NCBI GenBank assembly: GCA_003184365.1
Contig: NKYR01000091.1
Span: forward strand, 107,512 to 171,511
Reading direction: 5' to 3'
DNA: 64,000 nt
Source of the DNA: Evernia prunastri
Taxonomy: Eukaryota; Ascomycota; Lecanoromycetes; Lecanorales; Parmeliaceae
Below are positions 45,606 through 58,305 of the stretch, piece by piece; within the stretch, counting starts at the first letter, position 1, and the number at the start of each line of letters is the position of its first letter. Position numbers and translations under genes: made by a program. The notes beneath the pieces were generated by a model, which saw nothing but the letters and a program-made list of their open reading frames with translations, was not told the DNA's origin and did no database searches.

Positions 45606-47360
45606 TCATTGGCCAAAAGTGCACACAACGCTTGACCTAGCCAATTCTTCTCGGTTGAAAGTAGCCGCAACTTGTACGCATGGCTGACCAACCGTGAACT
45701 TGGTCTCGAAGCCTTTGTATCCAATCCGGTTGACTTCGGAGAGCCTATCTGCGGCCCGACCTTCATAGACCACCCAGTTTTCAACGTTTGTTGCACCGTT
45801 CCAGCTCATATATCCTGTATAGCAACCGCTACCATCCTTTTCAACGACCAGGTCAGGACGAGTGGTGGGACATCCCTGCCACGTGGCTTTGATACCGCGA
45901 TAGCTCTGCACGATGTTATCGAAGCCGAATCTTCCAGTCCAGCGAACACTACCGCTGCTGCTAGAATCACCGGGCCTGAATTCTTTTATGACGGGAATCT
46001 GACCGTAACCCATGATGATAGCGCCATCGGGCAGCAACGTGGTAGAGCCCTGTGAGTCAGAGTAAATTGCATCGTTAGGGTCGGAGAGGAAATCGATAAC
46101 CGCAGGATGAGTAGACTTGTTTGGTGGGAGCTCGAGCTGAAGTACCAGACCGTTACTTGGATGGGAACCATTGTCGATAGCTGTGTTGAAGTTGTTGAAA
46201 TAACTAATTATAATGGATGTGTCGGTAATATTATGAGGGCGCGGATTGTGTTGCCAAGCCTACACAAGTACCGTTGCCGTTAGAGTAGTACGCGTCTAGA
46301 TAAAAATATTCATGTCCTCCATATTGACGCGATGAGAAAGCAATTCAGTGAAAGTTCGTCTACTCACAAAATGACCATCTGAAGGCAAAGCACCAAAATC
46401 GCCGCCCGTGTCCCCCTGCAAAGTCCATTCTATGTCACCTTCTGTCGTAACAAGATAGGTAGTCCATAAGTGTCGGCTATTCACCAAGAAGTGATCGTCA
46501 ATGTTGACGACGGAGTTTATGTGGAACCAGTCGAACGGGTCAGATTGACTGAAGCCCCCTCCACCAGCGAAGCTCAATTTGGTCTCACTAACTGGAACAT
46601 GCTCAAGAGCACTCCATCGGAATATGATATCCCCATTCTTTGGATCAAGCTCGAAAAATAGGCAATCGAGGACCCAGCCGTTAGAAGGACCGCCAACTGA
46701 TATCAAATCTGTTTCTGTCACGTTGTAGGCTGTCACAAGAAGGGTGTTTCGGTCCGTGACGAACGACTCATGAAGATCAGCTTGGCAGGGGTATGTGAAA
46801 TTGTCTGGCGTCACAAGTCCAAATTGGGGGCAGACATTGAGGATCTCATTGTATGCGGCATCGAGAAAGGTCACGTTACCGTACCCGTTTCCCCTCGAGG
46901 TGCTTGAGCCGCTCCAGTACGTCAGGATAGTCTTACCCTCATATGATGCCACGCGAAAGTTGTTGGCATTTGTCATCGGACCATTCCAAACAAGCTGGCC
47001 GGCATCGGTCATAATCAACGGCGCAGTGTCATTGATGTTATCGGGAGTTATGAAGAGTAGACCCGGAGAAAGAGGCTGACCATCTGTTGTGATTTCAAGC
47101 TCTGGGGGATTAAATGGGGAAGATTTGAAGACTTGGTAGGGCCAAATGTCGCCGGAGTCGTTGACAACTTGGTGGGATTCTTTCCCTGGTCTGGTTTGAC
47201 ATGAAGCATTTGCACTGGACCGTGGAACCGACGCTGTGACTGCACTGACATGGTATGGACCTGAAGTGAGGTTGTCACCGTGTACTGCGGGTACATGGAG
47301 ATTTACCCAGATGCTAATTGCGATAAGGGTAAACAAGCTTGCTGCATCCAAGGCAAACAT
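45606..47360 (-). CDS. Secreted arylsulfotransferase-like protein (ASST family)
   Basis: Two exons (46,368..47,360, 45,606..46,259) with a 108-bp intron give 548 residues. It starts with a signal peptide (MFALDAASLFTLIAISIWV). The body shows the fungal arylsulfotransferase pattern: DIWPYQVFKSSPFNPPELEI, PGLLFITPDN, GQLVWNGP, TYWSGSSTSRGNGYGNVTFL, the DPFDWFHINSV and W.HNPRP histidine-containing segments expected in the beta-propeller, then HPAVIDFLSDPNDAIYSDSQ. Several NxT/S sites suggest glycosylation. In bacteria ASST moves sulfate between phenols; substrates in fungi are not known. The product could be modification of a phenolic metabolite, but nothing links it to the distant polyketide cluster. 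Confidence 0.85.
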
Positions 47361-47893
47361 ATCGAATAGTACAAGAGGGGTGAATTATTACGGGCGTCAG
47401 ATTGTTGTCCGATAGTAACGGTTGGTGGTTGAAGTATTGAGAGATAAGAGAATGCAAAAGAAAAAGGGGGGGGTTCTGCAGGTACGTTAATGTTCGAAGG
47501 CTTCTGGCGAGTTGCGTATTATCTGCAGGTGTTTTTTTGTTTTGTCCTTCTGTGTGTGTTTTTATTGGGTAGTGACAGTGTTCGAAAGTAGTAAAGCTTG
47601 CGCGGGATTTCCGTGAGGGGGGATACTCGGTTCCGCTGGAACTCGGAATTCTTGGTAATTTGATAGTTACAATCCGCTTCCTTCAGGATCGTTGGTCATC
47701 ATAGTATAGTCAGCTGAGATATGTTGATCCTGCAATGCAACTCTGTGTTGTGGCTTCTGCTGTCTACCGGGAATTAATAACGAGAGGTTTTAGGCCTGGT
47801 AAGAAGATATATTTCTTTTCATCGAGCATTTATTCACCACCCTCGGCTATATGGACTTGATGCAAAATGTCCCCTGGCCTCTAAACTCTGATC
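47361..47893. other. Divergent promoter region between ASST-like and rhodopsin-like genes
   Basis: About 530 bp between divergent starts, with a G run at about 47,465..47,473. No gene or clear operator was seen. Confidence 0.4.
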
Positions 47894-48981
47894 ATGTCGA
47901 AGCCACAAGAGACGTTTACTAAGACACAGTTCCTTGTAAGTGCAGTTCAGGCAAGGCCATGAATGAGGTAGATAGTTAATAACCATCAATGCCTTCCCCA
48001 TAGGCTATCATTTGGGCACTTTCTAGCGTTGCGCTACTCTTCCTCGCCGCTCGGCTCGTCATCCAACTGAAAGTTTATGGTCGTCTAATGGTGGACGATG
48101 GCTTGGTAATCCTTGCCATGATCTGCCTCCTAGCAACTGATATCGTCAATACTACCATGCTTTCTAAAACATACACTGTTCAAAATGTCCAACTCAATCA
48201 TGTTCCTAAACCTTCTCACTAACAGGCAATCGCCGACTCCTACGCCAAGTATCAGTGGGCAGATGCTTATCTGTTTTTCACCGGCATCTGGGCTGTCAAA
48301 GGGGCCTTTCTCGCGTACTACGATGACCTCACCAAACGTCTCACTTCCTTCCGTCGAGCTTGGTGGATAACTATAGGACTTACTGTCCTTACCTACATCG
48401 GCAGCCTTTTTGCGTATGCTTTCTTAGACGGAACAAATTTCAAGACAAACCTCAGGAACGAAGCTATCAAGTACCAATTCGCAGCAGACCTATCCACGGA
48501 TGTCTTCAGTACGCCTCTACACTATTCTTGCTATTCTTGCAGTCGTGAGTGCTCCACACTGACGGTTCTGCGTCAAGTCACGGTCTTACCACTCCTCATG
48601 ACTCTGAAGTCAAAAATTCCCGCAGGGCAAAAGCTCGCGCTAGCCGGAATCTTCAGCTTGAGTCTAGTCAATACAGTCTTTTCGATCGTTCGTTTCACTC
48701 TCAACTCCCCAAACCGTGGGACTGCCGGCCCCAGTTGGCTCCAAGCATGGTCTGCCATCGAGCAATCAGTTTCTGTGACAGTCGCATGTTTCGCAAGCTT
48801 CAAAGTCTTCGCGATTCATAAAAGGCGTAAATCCGAGCAATCTTCCTCGCACGGCCGCTTGAAAAACAGATCTAGCTCTAGCTCTAGTGCACAGAAGATT
48901 CGCCACGCGCCTGCCAAGACTGGTTTTTCGAAATCTCCGACCTCATCGGGGCAACAGTTCAGTGCAACCGGGGGATTCTGA
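47894..48981 (+). CDS. Fungal rhodopsin-like seven-TM protein, second copy type, intact
   Basis: Exons 47,894..47,935, 48,004..48,186, 48,226..48,508 and 48,578..48,981 give 303 residues with consistent phases. It shows the family layout: a short N-terminus, IIWALSSVALLFLAARLVIQ, DDGLVILAMICLLATDIVN, FTGIWAVKGAFLAYYDDL, WWITIGLTVLTYIGSLFAYAF, VLPLLMTLKSKIPAGQKLALAGIFSLSLVNTVFSIVRF and EQSVSVTVACFASFKVF, then a Ser/Lys-rich cytoplasmic tail. An alternative end for exon 2 at 48,177 keeps the frame. It differs clearly from the gene at 43.5 kb, so this is not a recent duplicate. Confidence 0.8.
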
Positions 48982-50486
48982 ATCCATGGAGTTGCAATTG
49001 CTGGATACTACGCCATTGAGCAGCCCAGCAAAGGCAGTAACGACCTTAAAGCACAGAAACGAATTCTAGACGGCTTTATGTACTTTGACGGGGATCTGAC
49101 GTGTCAGCGTGTCACTTATTTTCCTATTGCCTTCCTTGCATTCTATGCGTATTCGATCATTGTTGTTCATCATTGCATTCATCTAGCGGAGCATTTCTTT
49201 TCCCATCAGCCGTAAGGTGGCTGACGGCCCAGTACCTAGATTCACCATGCATTCTGTATCACCAATACTGAGTCCTGCTGAGATGAAGACCTCTAGAGAA
49301 CGTGAGGGGCCTCAGTGATCAAAGAGTAACTTATTAACCAACACTTCGACTTCTTGTTTGGCGACAAGGTTTCTTCTCTTGACCGCTTTTTTTTCTTGAC
49401 CGCACCATTTGCATGACTAGATGTTCGAGCCGACCGTTGATGGAAAGAAGATGTGTACCGAGAATGATATTGAGTAAGCGCAATGTCATGTGTCATCTTA
49501 GCATGAAGATAGCAACTTTTCGGAGATGGAGCTAAACATAGATTGACTTATGAAAGTCTGGTTATTGTATCTCTCCTATTGCTCTTCAGCCTGTCAGTCT
49601 CTGAAGGAAACAAGATCTACAGTAGTCTGTGAGACGCAACTCACTCCATTGGCACTTTGAACTCCATCACATTTCATGTACAGCCACAGACTTCGGCAAG
49701 ACCTCGTCAGACCCGTCTGTCACTATGCTTTCTCCTTTCGCCCCACATATCTTCGTGCACGCGTCACCCAACACAGTCCCATTATCGCTGGTCGTTCGCT
49801 TGTAAAGGCGGTTTCCTGGCCTGATCCCCTTCAGCTCTGACACTGTGTTTTCACTATTGAGCGAAAGACCTAACGCCATCCCTGTTCCAGCAAAAGTACC
49901 TGTTTGTACCCACCACAAGATCGCACCTGGAGTTTCGAGAGCTATAGCAAATTCACATAAGGACAGTCCTAATGGGACCCATCCAGGCCTTGCACTTGCT
50001 TCCTATCACCTCCCTCACGATGTCAGACCCGGCGATCAAAGAACACTGCTCAAGACTCTTCGACTATTCTCCGATCCTCGGTGCATCTCACCATGCGGTG
50101 GTTTGATGCGGACAGCGCCGACGGCTCAGGTCTCGAGCTTGCCCTCGCTGTTCTTGACGCTGCTCGCGAGGCCATCGCCTGATCGCGTAATCCATCTATA
50201 ACCCCAGGAGCTGTTACGGCGATCGGGAAGCTGAGTGACGATCATAAGAGTTAAGCAGGTAATGTGTTTCTCGAGGAAGGAGAGGAAATGGAGAGAAGGA
50301 GTTTATTAAGAAAGTGGCAAGGTATAGGAGTATCTCACGAGGAGTGGAACGATCCTATAAGGCGTCGCAGGAGCAGAAACAACGAGGTAGGTCAGCTCAG
50401 AGCACTTTGTTTGCTTATGACTAAAGTGCAAGGTTCAACCAACCCCGCGAGGGCTTATGAAGAACCGCAAGGACCAAGCCCCCTCC
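48982..50486. other. Intergenic, about 1.5 kb, one doubtful open frame
   Basis: A short + frame from about 50,020 (MSDPAIKEHCSRLFDYSP) ends in a TGA, and a similar-looking stretch WFDADSADGSGLELALAV continues in another frame. It may be a decayed small gene. On the minus strand 49,667..49,918 also has an open frame with one hydrophobic segment. Neither is recognised. Confidence 0.3.
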
Positions 50487-51096
50487 TCACCCCGCATGGA
50501 AATTCTTAAACACATACCCCGTCCCCACCCTACTCCCGTACCCCTCCACCTCGACATCAAAGCTCAGCCAGACATTATCCCACAGAGTCATAAACGTGTC
50601 CAGCGCCAAGAGGGCAAACCGCCACATCTGCCAGTCCATCTGCAGCTCCGGCAGGAGGACCACGTCGACCGTGTTGATGTACCTGCTGCTGTACTGCAAT
50701 TTCCTCGTCCCGATCTTGGCGAGCGGGGGGTGGGCGGCCGCGTCTTCGAGGGCGGCGTCGAGGGCGTTTTGGGCGGCGATGGCGTCGCCGAGGGAGTCGC
50801 CGTAGTCGTAGAATTTGACGGTGACGGGGGAGAAGGGGACGTGGATGTAGTAGTCGTCTTCTGGTAGGTCGCTAATGGGACGAGCTGTAAGCACGGGTCC
50901 TTGGGCGGGTTTTGACTAGGTTCTTGAAGGGGACGGACTTGAGAGGTCTTGAGAGGGTCACATTGAACTGCGGTGCAAGACTCGACGTTTGATGGCTTGA
51001 CAGAGACAAAATTGGTGAAGATGGAAGTGCGGCACCGAAGGCAAGGGCGTATAGTTGAAAGGTCAGAAGACAGGACGCTGCTGAATGTATGACCAT
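50487..51096 (-). CDS. Small secreted hypothetical protein
   Basis: Two exons (50,939..51,096, 50,487..50,871) joined by a 67-bp phase-2 intron give 180 residues. It starts with a likely signal peptide (MVIHSAASCLLTFQLYALAFGAALP). The mature part reads YYIHVPFSPVTVKFYDYGD, then QMDWQMWRFALLALDTFM and VWLSFDVEVEGYGSRVGTGYV. This general layout is seen in uncharacterised secreted proteins of ascomycetes. No catalytic motif is evident. The intron is needed to join the signal peptide to the rest. Confidence 0.6.
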
Positions 51097-51694
51097 GATT
51101 GAGGTAGCTCTTACTTGCAGAGACACGCAAGGAATGACGTTGGACCCCACGGTATGGTATCCGCTTCGGCTACTTTGGCGCTTAAGTACTCGGCATCGCA
51201 TCAAGGATCGCATCAAAAAAGGACCTATGAGAACGACGAAACCACGATATCCGTATAGATAAGATTAAGCAAGCCAATTGTTTAGGCTGAATGGCTTACA
51301 AGAGGTCACTAGACAGTGATTCAAAGAAACGTATTCTTGTACCAGCTCCAAGGAAACCTTCATGTACAGCGACGCATGTTCAAGATAAGTATGACGCTGT
51401 CAATTTCAAGAGGTCAAGAGACGAATCGAATGCTGCTTGACTCTGGCATTTCTCAATGATCGCCACAATTAGCGAAGAGACCCTACAGACCATGGAGTCT
51501 TTCTAAAGGAAGGAAACGGTGAGACTTAAGCAACCTAGATAAGAACATGGTCAGCGCCGTAATCAAGGTTAAGAATGTATCAACAGATCAAATGTTCGAA
51601 AGAATCAGCTCAACAGCACCTGGGGGGAGAAGCCTCTTGGTCGTTGCCAATCTCGTAAAATAATCATCAATGCCCACTACCTCACTCACCCCCG
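51097..51694. other. Intergenic, no gene seen
   Basis: Promoter side of the small secreted protein gene and 3' flank of the NRPS-like gene. Nothing else was recognised. Confidence 0.35.
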
Positions 51695-54600
51695 TCAAAA
51701 ATCCCACTGAGCCAGCCAAATTTCCATCCACTCCGGCCCCACAGCCTTCAATCCGCCCATCGTGGGACTTTTCCTCACCGTCTGCTCTGTCTCCAACTCA
51801 ACTTCCTTCCCACCAGTCTCCATCTGCTCGAAGAACTCCAGTAACTTGATACCCGGATTCTTCGCCACATCGTCGGTCCTTGATGCAGTAGCTTTCAAGG
51901 CCTCAAACCATGACTTGAAGCTCACAGACTCGACCTTGCCGTCAAAGTTTTTGGTGATGGCAGGGACGAGTGCTTCCCATGAGCCGGGCTGCGGATTCAC
52001 GACGTTGTAGTATTTGGTCCAGGCTGCAGCTGATGGTCCGTCTCCGACATCGGAAAAGAGAAGATCGACTATGACGTTTGCGGTGATGTCGACCGGGATC
52101 CAGGCTACCGTGTCTTGGCCGGGAGTTGTTGTGGGAATTTTACCTAGATACTTAGAGCTAGCTATAAGCTAGAGACACGAGCTGTTTCAGCAGCTGCCCC
52201 TGGATTTCAAAGGCGGAGAGAAATCGAAAGTGGATCTTACGCTTGGCAGCCATTCCTGCTTGTTCCAAAGCCCGCTTTTGACCACAGGTCCTGCAAGTTG
52301 TCCAACGCGGCAGATTGCGGATGATACATTGGAGCGCTCTCGGGCTTTCTCCAGCAATTGTTCAGCTACGTACTTTGACTCGCCGTAGCCCATAGCTGAA
52401 GGAACACTGAAGTCGTAGAAGGCCGACTCGGGAACTTTGTCTTGCGGATGCTTGATCGTCCAGTTATCTAAGGTAGAAATGCTGGATGTGAACAAGATTG
52501 GTGGGCTCTTTAGTGACTGATTTGAGAGGTTGATGAGGTCTCGGCCCCCTGCGATGTGTGGTTCGAAAGATTCTAGATTCAAATTGAAGTCTACCTGCCA
52601 CTGATTATCTATAATCACAGGTTAGCTGATCTTTTGAGATATTGAGTGAGACTGATGCATACGAATGATGAACGAGGCCTCTTTAACAAGAATATTGTAA
52701 TCACTAGCACCCAGCCCTAGATCACTCTCGCCAAGCTTGGTGGTCAGAAAGTGAACCTTGTCTCCCCAATCATGGATTAAGCCTCGTGATATGTTGCCGT
52801 GCTTTTGCTTAGCTTCGCTATCAGATCCTCGATTTAGACAGATGACCTTGGTCACTTGTGTATTAGCCAACAAGGAATCCAGGAGATACGAGCCAAGTGA
52901 GCCCGTGCTTCCTGTCAGAACAACCGTGAAACCGTGCTCTTGGCGTGGAGTGTTGTCGATCTTGGGCTGAGGTAGGTCTTGCGAGTACTTAGCGAGCATT
53001 TCCTGCATCTTGCCAATCCTTTCTTTTTCCAAACCCTTGGATCCCACTTCGCCGTGATCTGCCAGATATTTTATGGCAGTGGCAAGCTTTAGGACAGTAG
53101 GGTTGGAGTATACTGTTCTTGGTGATAGAAGCTGTGCAATGGCTCCTCCATCAAAGTCCTTGAGCGAAGACCGAAGCTGCCGTATGAGGTTCATCACTTG
53201 TAGTGAGTCCATGCCAGCAGCAAAAAAATCTTGCTCAAAGCTGACGTTCTGAAGCCCTTCCATCCCAATCAGAATATTGCGAATACTAACCCTTAACGCA
53301 TCCTTGTCCCTAGGATTCACCTGGATGACATTTGATGAATCTTCGAAGCCTGCAATTTCCTTGTAGAATTGATCGATCTCTTCTTCGTAGGCTTGGTTCG
53401 TGGCACGGCGCTTCACTGTGCCCTTGTCGGTTCTCAGCATAGGCTTACCATCCTTCGTAAAAAAGACGTGGTCACGATCAAGCCTAGCATAAGCAGGGGC
53501 AATTTCATTCGCTTTAGTGATGTATGGCGAGAGGCGGTCGAGAACTTCCTTTCTAGCCCCGTTAGTGTCCGCAACGCTTTCTTTAAGCTCCACAAGCGTA
53601 GCTGCCTCAAACCTCCCCTGTCCGATAACAAGAGCGCCAAAGACACCTGGGCAAGAGCGCAAAGTCGCCTCCATATCGTTAGGATTGAACTTTTCGCCAT
53701 TGGAAAACACGATCACGTCGTCAGATCTTCCTTCGTAAAGCCATAGATCCGACTTTGAGGGATGCTTCGAGTATAGATCGTTCATTGAAAATTCAACTCG
53801 ATCAGGAAAGGTGTAAAATGACCAGTGGAAAGGATCTGTTGAGTCATGGCGCGTGAAGACTTGTTCGTATAATCCAGAACCAACTTCGCGAAACTCAATT
53901 CCCTTCAACCTAGGATCAAAATGAAAGTAGGACCAGTCTTCTGGATCTCTATGGAGCAACGGGAAATACCCAGATTCTGATGATCCCATTACATTGAGGA
54001 CATTTGTGTATCTTGAGATAGTATCACCAGCACTCTTGGCGAGAGGTCCTGATTATGGCAAATCAGCATCGCAGAAAACTTGAACCTTCTAAGACTGACC
54101 TCCAGCATATTGAGCGTATTTGATCCGCTTCAGCCTTTCAAGAGATATCTGCGATTGGCTAAGTTCTTCCAGCGTAGATGGCGCAAGAAACACAAGGTCC
54201 ACACTGGTGTTTTCGAGGAGGTCATCGATGAGATCAGCACTGACAGGCCGACCAGGGGGCGGCCAAACCGTCGTCTCCTCAAAGTAAAGAGCGACTATCA
54301 GGCTCTGTAGGACACCCGCCACCTGAAAATCGGTCAGCCTAGTTTCTCGCACCACAAGAAAACGTAGATAAGGATTTGAATCTTACGTGAAAGGGAGGCA
54401 ACCCTGTGCACACGCGAACTGGATCTTCAGAAACCTTTACCTGGGCATTGTATCCGTTCAGGGAAGATATCCGGTGTTGGGCATCTACCGTTGCTACCCC
54501 GCCGTGGTACAAGATTATTGGCTTGGGCAATCCCGTGGATCCCGACGTGTGAACTACAATGAATGGGTCATGCGCAGCGTCTTCGAAAGTCTTGGTGTAC

Positions 54601-55194
54601 TCATAATGTTCGATGAAGTCCCCGCGTAGGAAAGCTTTGAGTCCTTCAACATTGAGATGGCGCATATCTCTCTTTGACAGTATGTGGTCGACTTTCGGTT
54701 CCACGGCGCTGATCAGAATGTTACAGTGTGTAGACTCCAGAAGGGCCAAGTGACCCTCGATACTGTTACGTGGCGATGGTAGTAGAGTCTGCTCATCGTG
54801 CTTAGCACCCGGGACGGTGCTAGCTACACTGAACTCACCTTGTAGCCCACTTTGGATGCTGCGATGGCAATGATGAAGTATCTGAAATCCACTGGCCGTG
54901 GAAAGCTTAGCGGAATCTTTCTGGGAGCAAGTATGCCTTACTTGGACCAAGATATGCGATCGTCTCGAAATTGACACTTTTCCCAAGCTTCTGGTCGATC
55001 CAGAATGCAGCTTGGTTGACTGCGCGAGCCAGACTTCGAGACGTAACATCATCGAAGCCACCTGTGAAGTCTGGATTGCGAGGTATTGTGGCATAGACGT
55101 GATCCGGGGTTGAAATTGCCATCTCGTCCACCAGTGTTGGTATCAACCTACGCCCATAGTCCGGCCCACCCTCGAAGGCGGCTGATGGGGCCAT
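51695..55194 (-). CDS. NRPS-like enzyme, adenylation-PCP-reductase (A-T-R)
   Basis: Seven exons (54,942..55,194, 54,839..54,891, 54,387..54,788, 54,100..54,322, 52,663..54,048, 52,241..52,608, 51,695..52,168) sum to 1,053 codons with all phases consistent and no internal stop. The adenylation domain has the A3 core HTSGSTGLPKPI and, later, LWLYEGRSDDVIVFSNGEKF. The carrier domain has DFFAAGMDSLQVMNL with the phosphopantetheine Ser. The reductase domain has VVLTGSTGSLGSYLLDSLL (NADP-binding loop) and YGESKYVAEQLL with the SDR-type Tyr/Lys pair. There is no condensation domain. Related fungal enzymes activate an aryl or amino acid and release it as an aldehyde or alcohol. The substrate cannot be read here. 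The ATG at 55,194 is the first in frame after a GTG. Confidence 0.9.
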
Positions 55195-56112
55195 AGCGGT
55201 AGAAAAAAACACAAGTTGATCGAAGAAATAGAATGAGTCTTTGGATCAGAAGCTATGAAAAGACTGAGTGGCACTTTGATGGAGATTTTCTTGTGAGGGC
55301 AAAAGGATCCTTCCGCGGTCTTCTTGGAAGAACCTCGGCCAACAGGACAGGAAACGAATGTCATACAGAAATATTAGCCGAGGATTTACATGTTGAATAA
55401 TGGGCTATAGAACGACTATTTTCTGGTTACTCTCTGATTACTCTAAGGACCTCGGGAGTAGAAGTAGCTAGATAGACTAATACTAAGGCCACTAGGGCGG
55501 TAGACCCCCACGGCTGACTGCCACTCCTTCAAACATTGCATGGTATGTGACCCATGTGTCGGCCTGCATTCTGCGGAGATGGTGTGGATTGCCAGCCAGA
55601 TCTCCTCAATTATCGGGTTGAGCGTTTCTAGTATCCAATAGCAAGTCATACCTGTTACTGTTCGATGGAGTTTAGACAAATCATGGGCGGTCCTCGGGTC
55701 TGTTTATTAATCACTGGAGAAGGATTGCCGAATTTTGTTTCCCACAATTACAAAGATCAGTGAGAAGAATACAAAAGAGATTACCGGATGTAGGTCGCGG
55801 CAGCCAGACGACCTATCGTCTCTAACCGGCGTGCCTCTACTGAACATACTACCCTCTATTGTGAGACTCGCATATTTCTGCTGCCTTAGCGCTCAGGCAT
55901 CGCATGAAAGCACGGCTTTCCAGCTACCACATAGATTATTGAGGTCGCACCTGCTTGATTGAGGCGTCACAAAGCCTCGGCCCGCACAAGGGACCATATG
56001 ACTGATCCTGGTTGGTTCGGTCATCCTATATCGCCATTCGAGCATTGAGCATAAAGTTGTGCTCACTCCAGCCAAGATGATCGCAGCCGAGCTTGCTGTC
56101 GTTGTGGCGTTG
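55195..56112. other. Intergenic, no gene seen
   Basis: Upstream of the NRPS-like gene and downstream of the DUF3292 gene, both on the minus strand. No coding or RNA feature was recognised. Confidence 0.35.
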
Positions 56113-58305
56113 TCATCCAGTAACCTGCCATGCTATACCGCTATAACCGATAATCTGAGTAAAGATTTCATTCCTCAGCGCTAGACCCATAACCTTGAAC
56201 TCGCTATCATCTATAAGTTCGAAGATCAGCCCACTATCAGATTGTTTCCTTATGGTCTTGCAGTGATCATATCGCAGCTTCCATAAAAGGGTCGATCTCA
56301 CGGCAGTCACGTAATGGGCGCCATTTGAGCTTATGTGAAGTTCTCCATGATGGCTTTGGCACGTGCAATGATATCTGCCAATATCAACAGCAGATTCGGT
56401 CTCTTCATCGGCCTTCAAAGACTCTGTTTCCTCCTCTGGTGCGCTTCCTGCTCGTTGAGAAGCCTTCGGTGGCATTGCATCTTTGCTGTGCCTAGCTTCC
56501 ACTTGCAAGCGAGCTATTGCCCACTCGGCTACAACCAAGGCTGTCAGCGTCGGTTTCCAAGGCGGCAAGTCAATGAAACTTCGAACACGTACCGTCTGTG
56601 GGTATTTTCCAAAATAACCAAGTCAGCGGTGATACAATGTGTCGATACTCTGGCATGCGGCTTGCAATTGGAAATGTCCCAAAAAACATGGCGGCGGCTT
56701 CAAGTTGTGCCATCTTGACCATCAACCAGAGTGGTGTGGTGGTGATAAGCAGCCAAGCAAGTCCAAGGAATGAAAGCGACAGCATCGTGCGGTGTGGCCT
56801 CCGCCATTCGTAGAAGCTGTGAATGATACATGTCAGTGCTGCGTAAGGATGTAGCTGCAGGATAGAAAATCGAGAGCCTATGCAGAGCCACCACGCAGAA
56901 TTCCGGGAGTCGACCTACTTTCTCATGATTTCTAGAGTGTCCGCCATGTCGGTGAGTGCCACTAACGATCTTGGTCCCAGTTCTTTGATCAATGCATCCA
57001 CCCACCCACGGGAGCCATACTGCTCGATCAGCTGAGTGAGATTCGTAGCGGTCTGCTCGACATCCTCGGATCGTTTTATGTTTTCTCGAAGATCTTCTGC
57101 GGATGGCGGGTACAAATGGCGCCGGAGCACAAGCCACATTATGCTAAGAATCTGGAGGAATGACTATCAGCATCAGTGCTCCTGGAGCGATGAAATGGAC
57201 TGTGACATACTGCAGCGCCCGCGAGATGATCGATGGCACAAAGAAGAAGGTACGACCCGAGGTACAAGCCTGTCTCCATAGGGTCTTCCCAGCGGTATAT
57301 GTGCCGGATTTTCATGAGGGCCACTTGATACGGCGTTGATGCCATGAGGAGCCTCTCTAGACTGGTGTTGATGGCATCTTCATTTGCTGAAGGTAGGGCT
57401 GGGGAGTCGTCGATGTATTGGTCACCGTAGTGCCTGGCGTAGAAGCGTGCAAGCTGGACTTGGGTTCAGCATTCGAGCCTGTTCGAAGTTCTCATGTAAA
57501 ATCATGGGCACGATGTAATACGTTGAGTATTGGAAAGAGCACGCACGTGCTGGCTGTACATGGCCCAGTTGACCTGGCCACCACCCTTCGGATCTCCCAT
57601 CCTGAAATCCTTCTTCTGCGGCCGCTGTAAATCGAGAGGCGGTATTCTCCTGACTTTGAGGACGTGGCGATCCATTGTCCATCTGACATATTGGTCTTGT
57701 CTGGCCTTCTTCAAGTCTTCCAGCTCCCCCAGCGCCGACTGTTCCTCCTCTTTACTGTCCGCATCCGTCACTTTATCATAGGCGCGAACCAGATTTACAT
57801 CGGCGCCGTGGGCTATCACTTGGTTGTCCATCACAGCAGCCATCTTTGCCCCACTCGCGCCATGTAGTAGGGAAGAGGCGGTATCGAGCGGGTTGTGAAG
57901 GAGATCTTTCACTTGGGGTCCTTTGTGTTCTGGTGCAGGATGGAAGAGGCGGTCATCGTCGCCGTCATGGCTGGGTGCCGGTGCCAAAGCAGGGGCTGTG
58001 GGTAACTGAGGAGCGTGCTGTTGGTTGGAGGTGTGCAGGAGCTTGTGTGTCTTGGTTTTTACTTTCGAGCGGACTTTTGCAGAGACTCTGCGCACGTTAG
58101 CAAAGCTCCTTGGGCTTGTATTGGCTTCTTCTTCGTCGTGAGCAGCGTCGAAGCTATCACTATCGCTGGAGCTGGAGCTGTGTGCGTACTCCTGTAGCGG
58201 GGCGACGATATGACGGTCGGCTTTATCGTAAACATTGAAGGATGCGCGATCCAAACCACTTGACGCGTGCTCGACGGAGGCAGATTTGCTGAGGATGCTT
58301 GACAT
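56113..58305 (-). CDS. DUF3292 family membrane protein
   Basis: Five exons (57,543..58,305, 57,211..57,458, 56,919..57,151, 56,593..56,816, 56,113..56,540) give 631 residues with consistent phases. The N-terminal 200 residues are low-complexity and Ser/Pro/Ala-rich. The domain follows: DLLHNPLDTASSLLHG, RQDQYVRWTMDRHVLKVR, IRHIYRWEDPMETGLYLG, LRENIKRSEDVEQTA, ELGPRSLVALTDMADTLEI, then FYEWRRPHRTMLSLSFLGL and LWLMVKMAQLEAAAMFFGTFPIASRMPEYR around membrane segments. This order matches the uncharacterised fungal DUF3292 family, which is widely conserved and probably intracellular-membrane located. The C-terminus past RLQVEA is variable. It is not a biosynthetic enzyme. Confidence 0.82.

Noticed and set aside
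50020..50190. A small gene starting MSDPAIKEHC
   Set aside because: The frame is broken by a TGA after 28 codons and no family was recognised; noted only as a possible relic.
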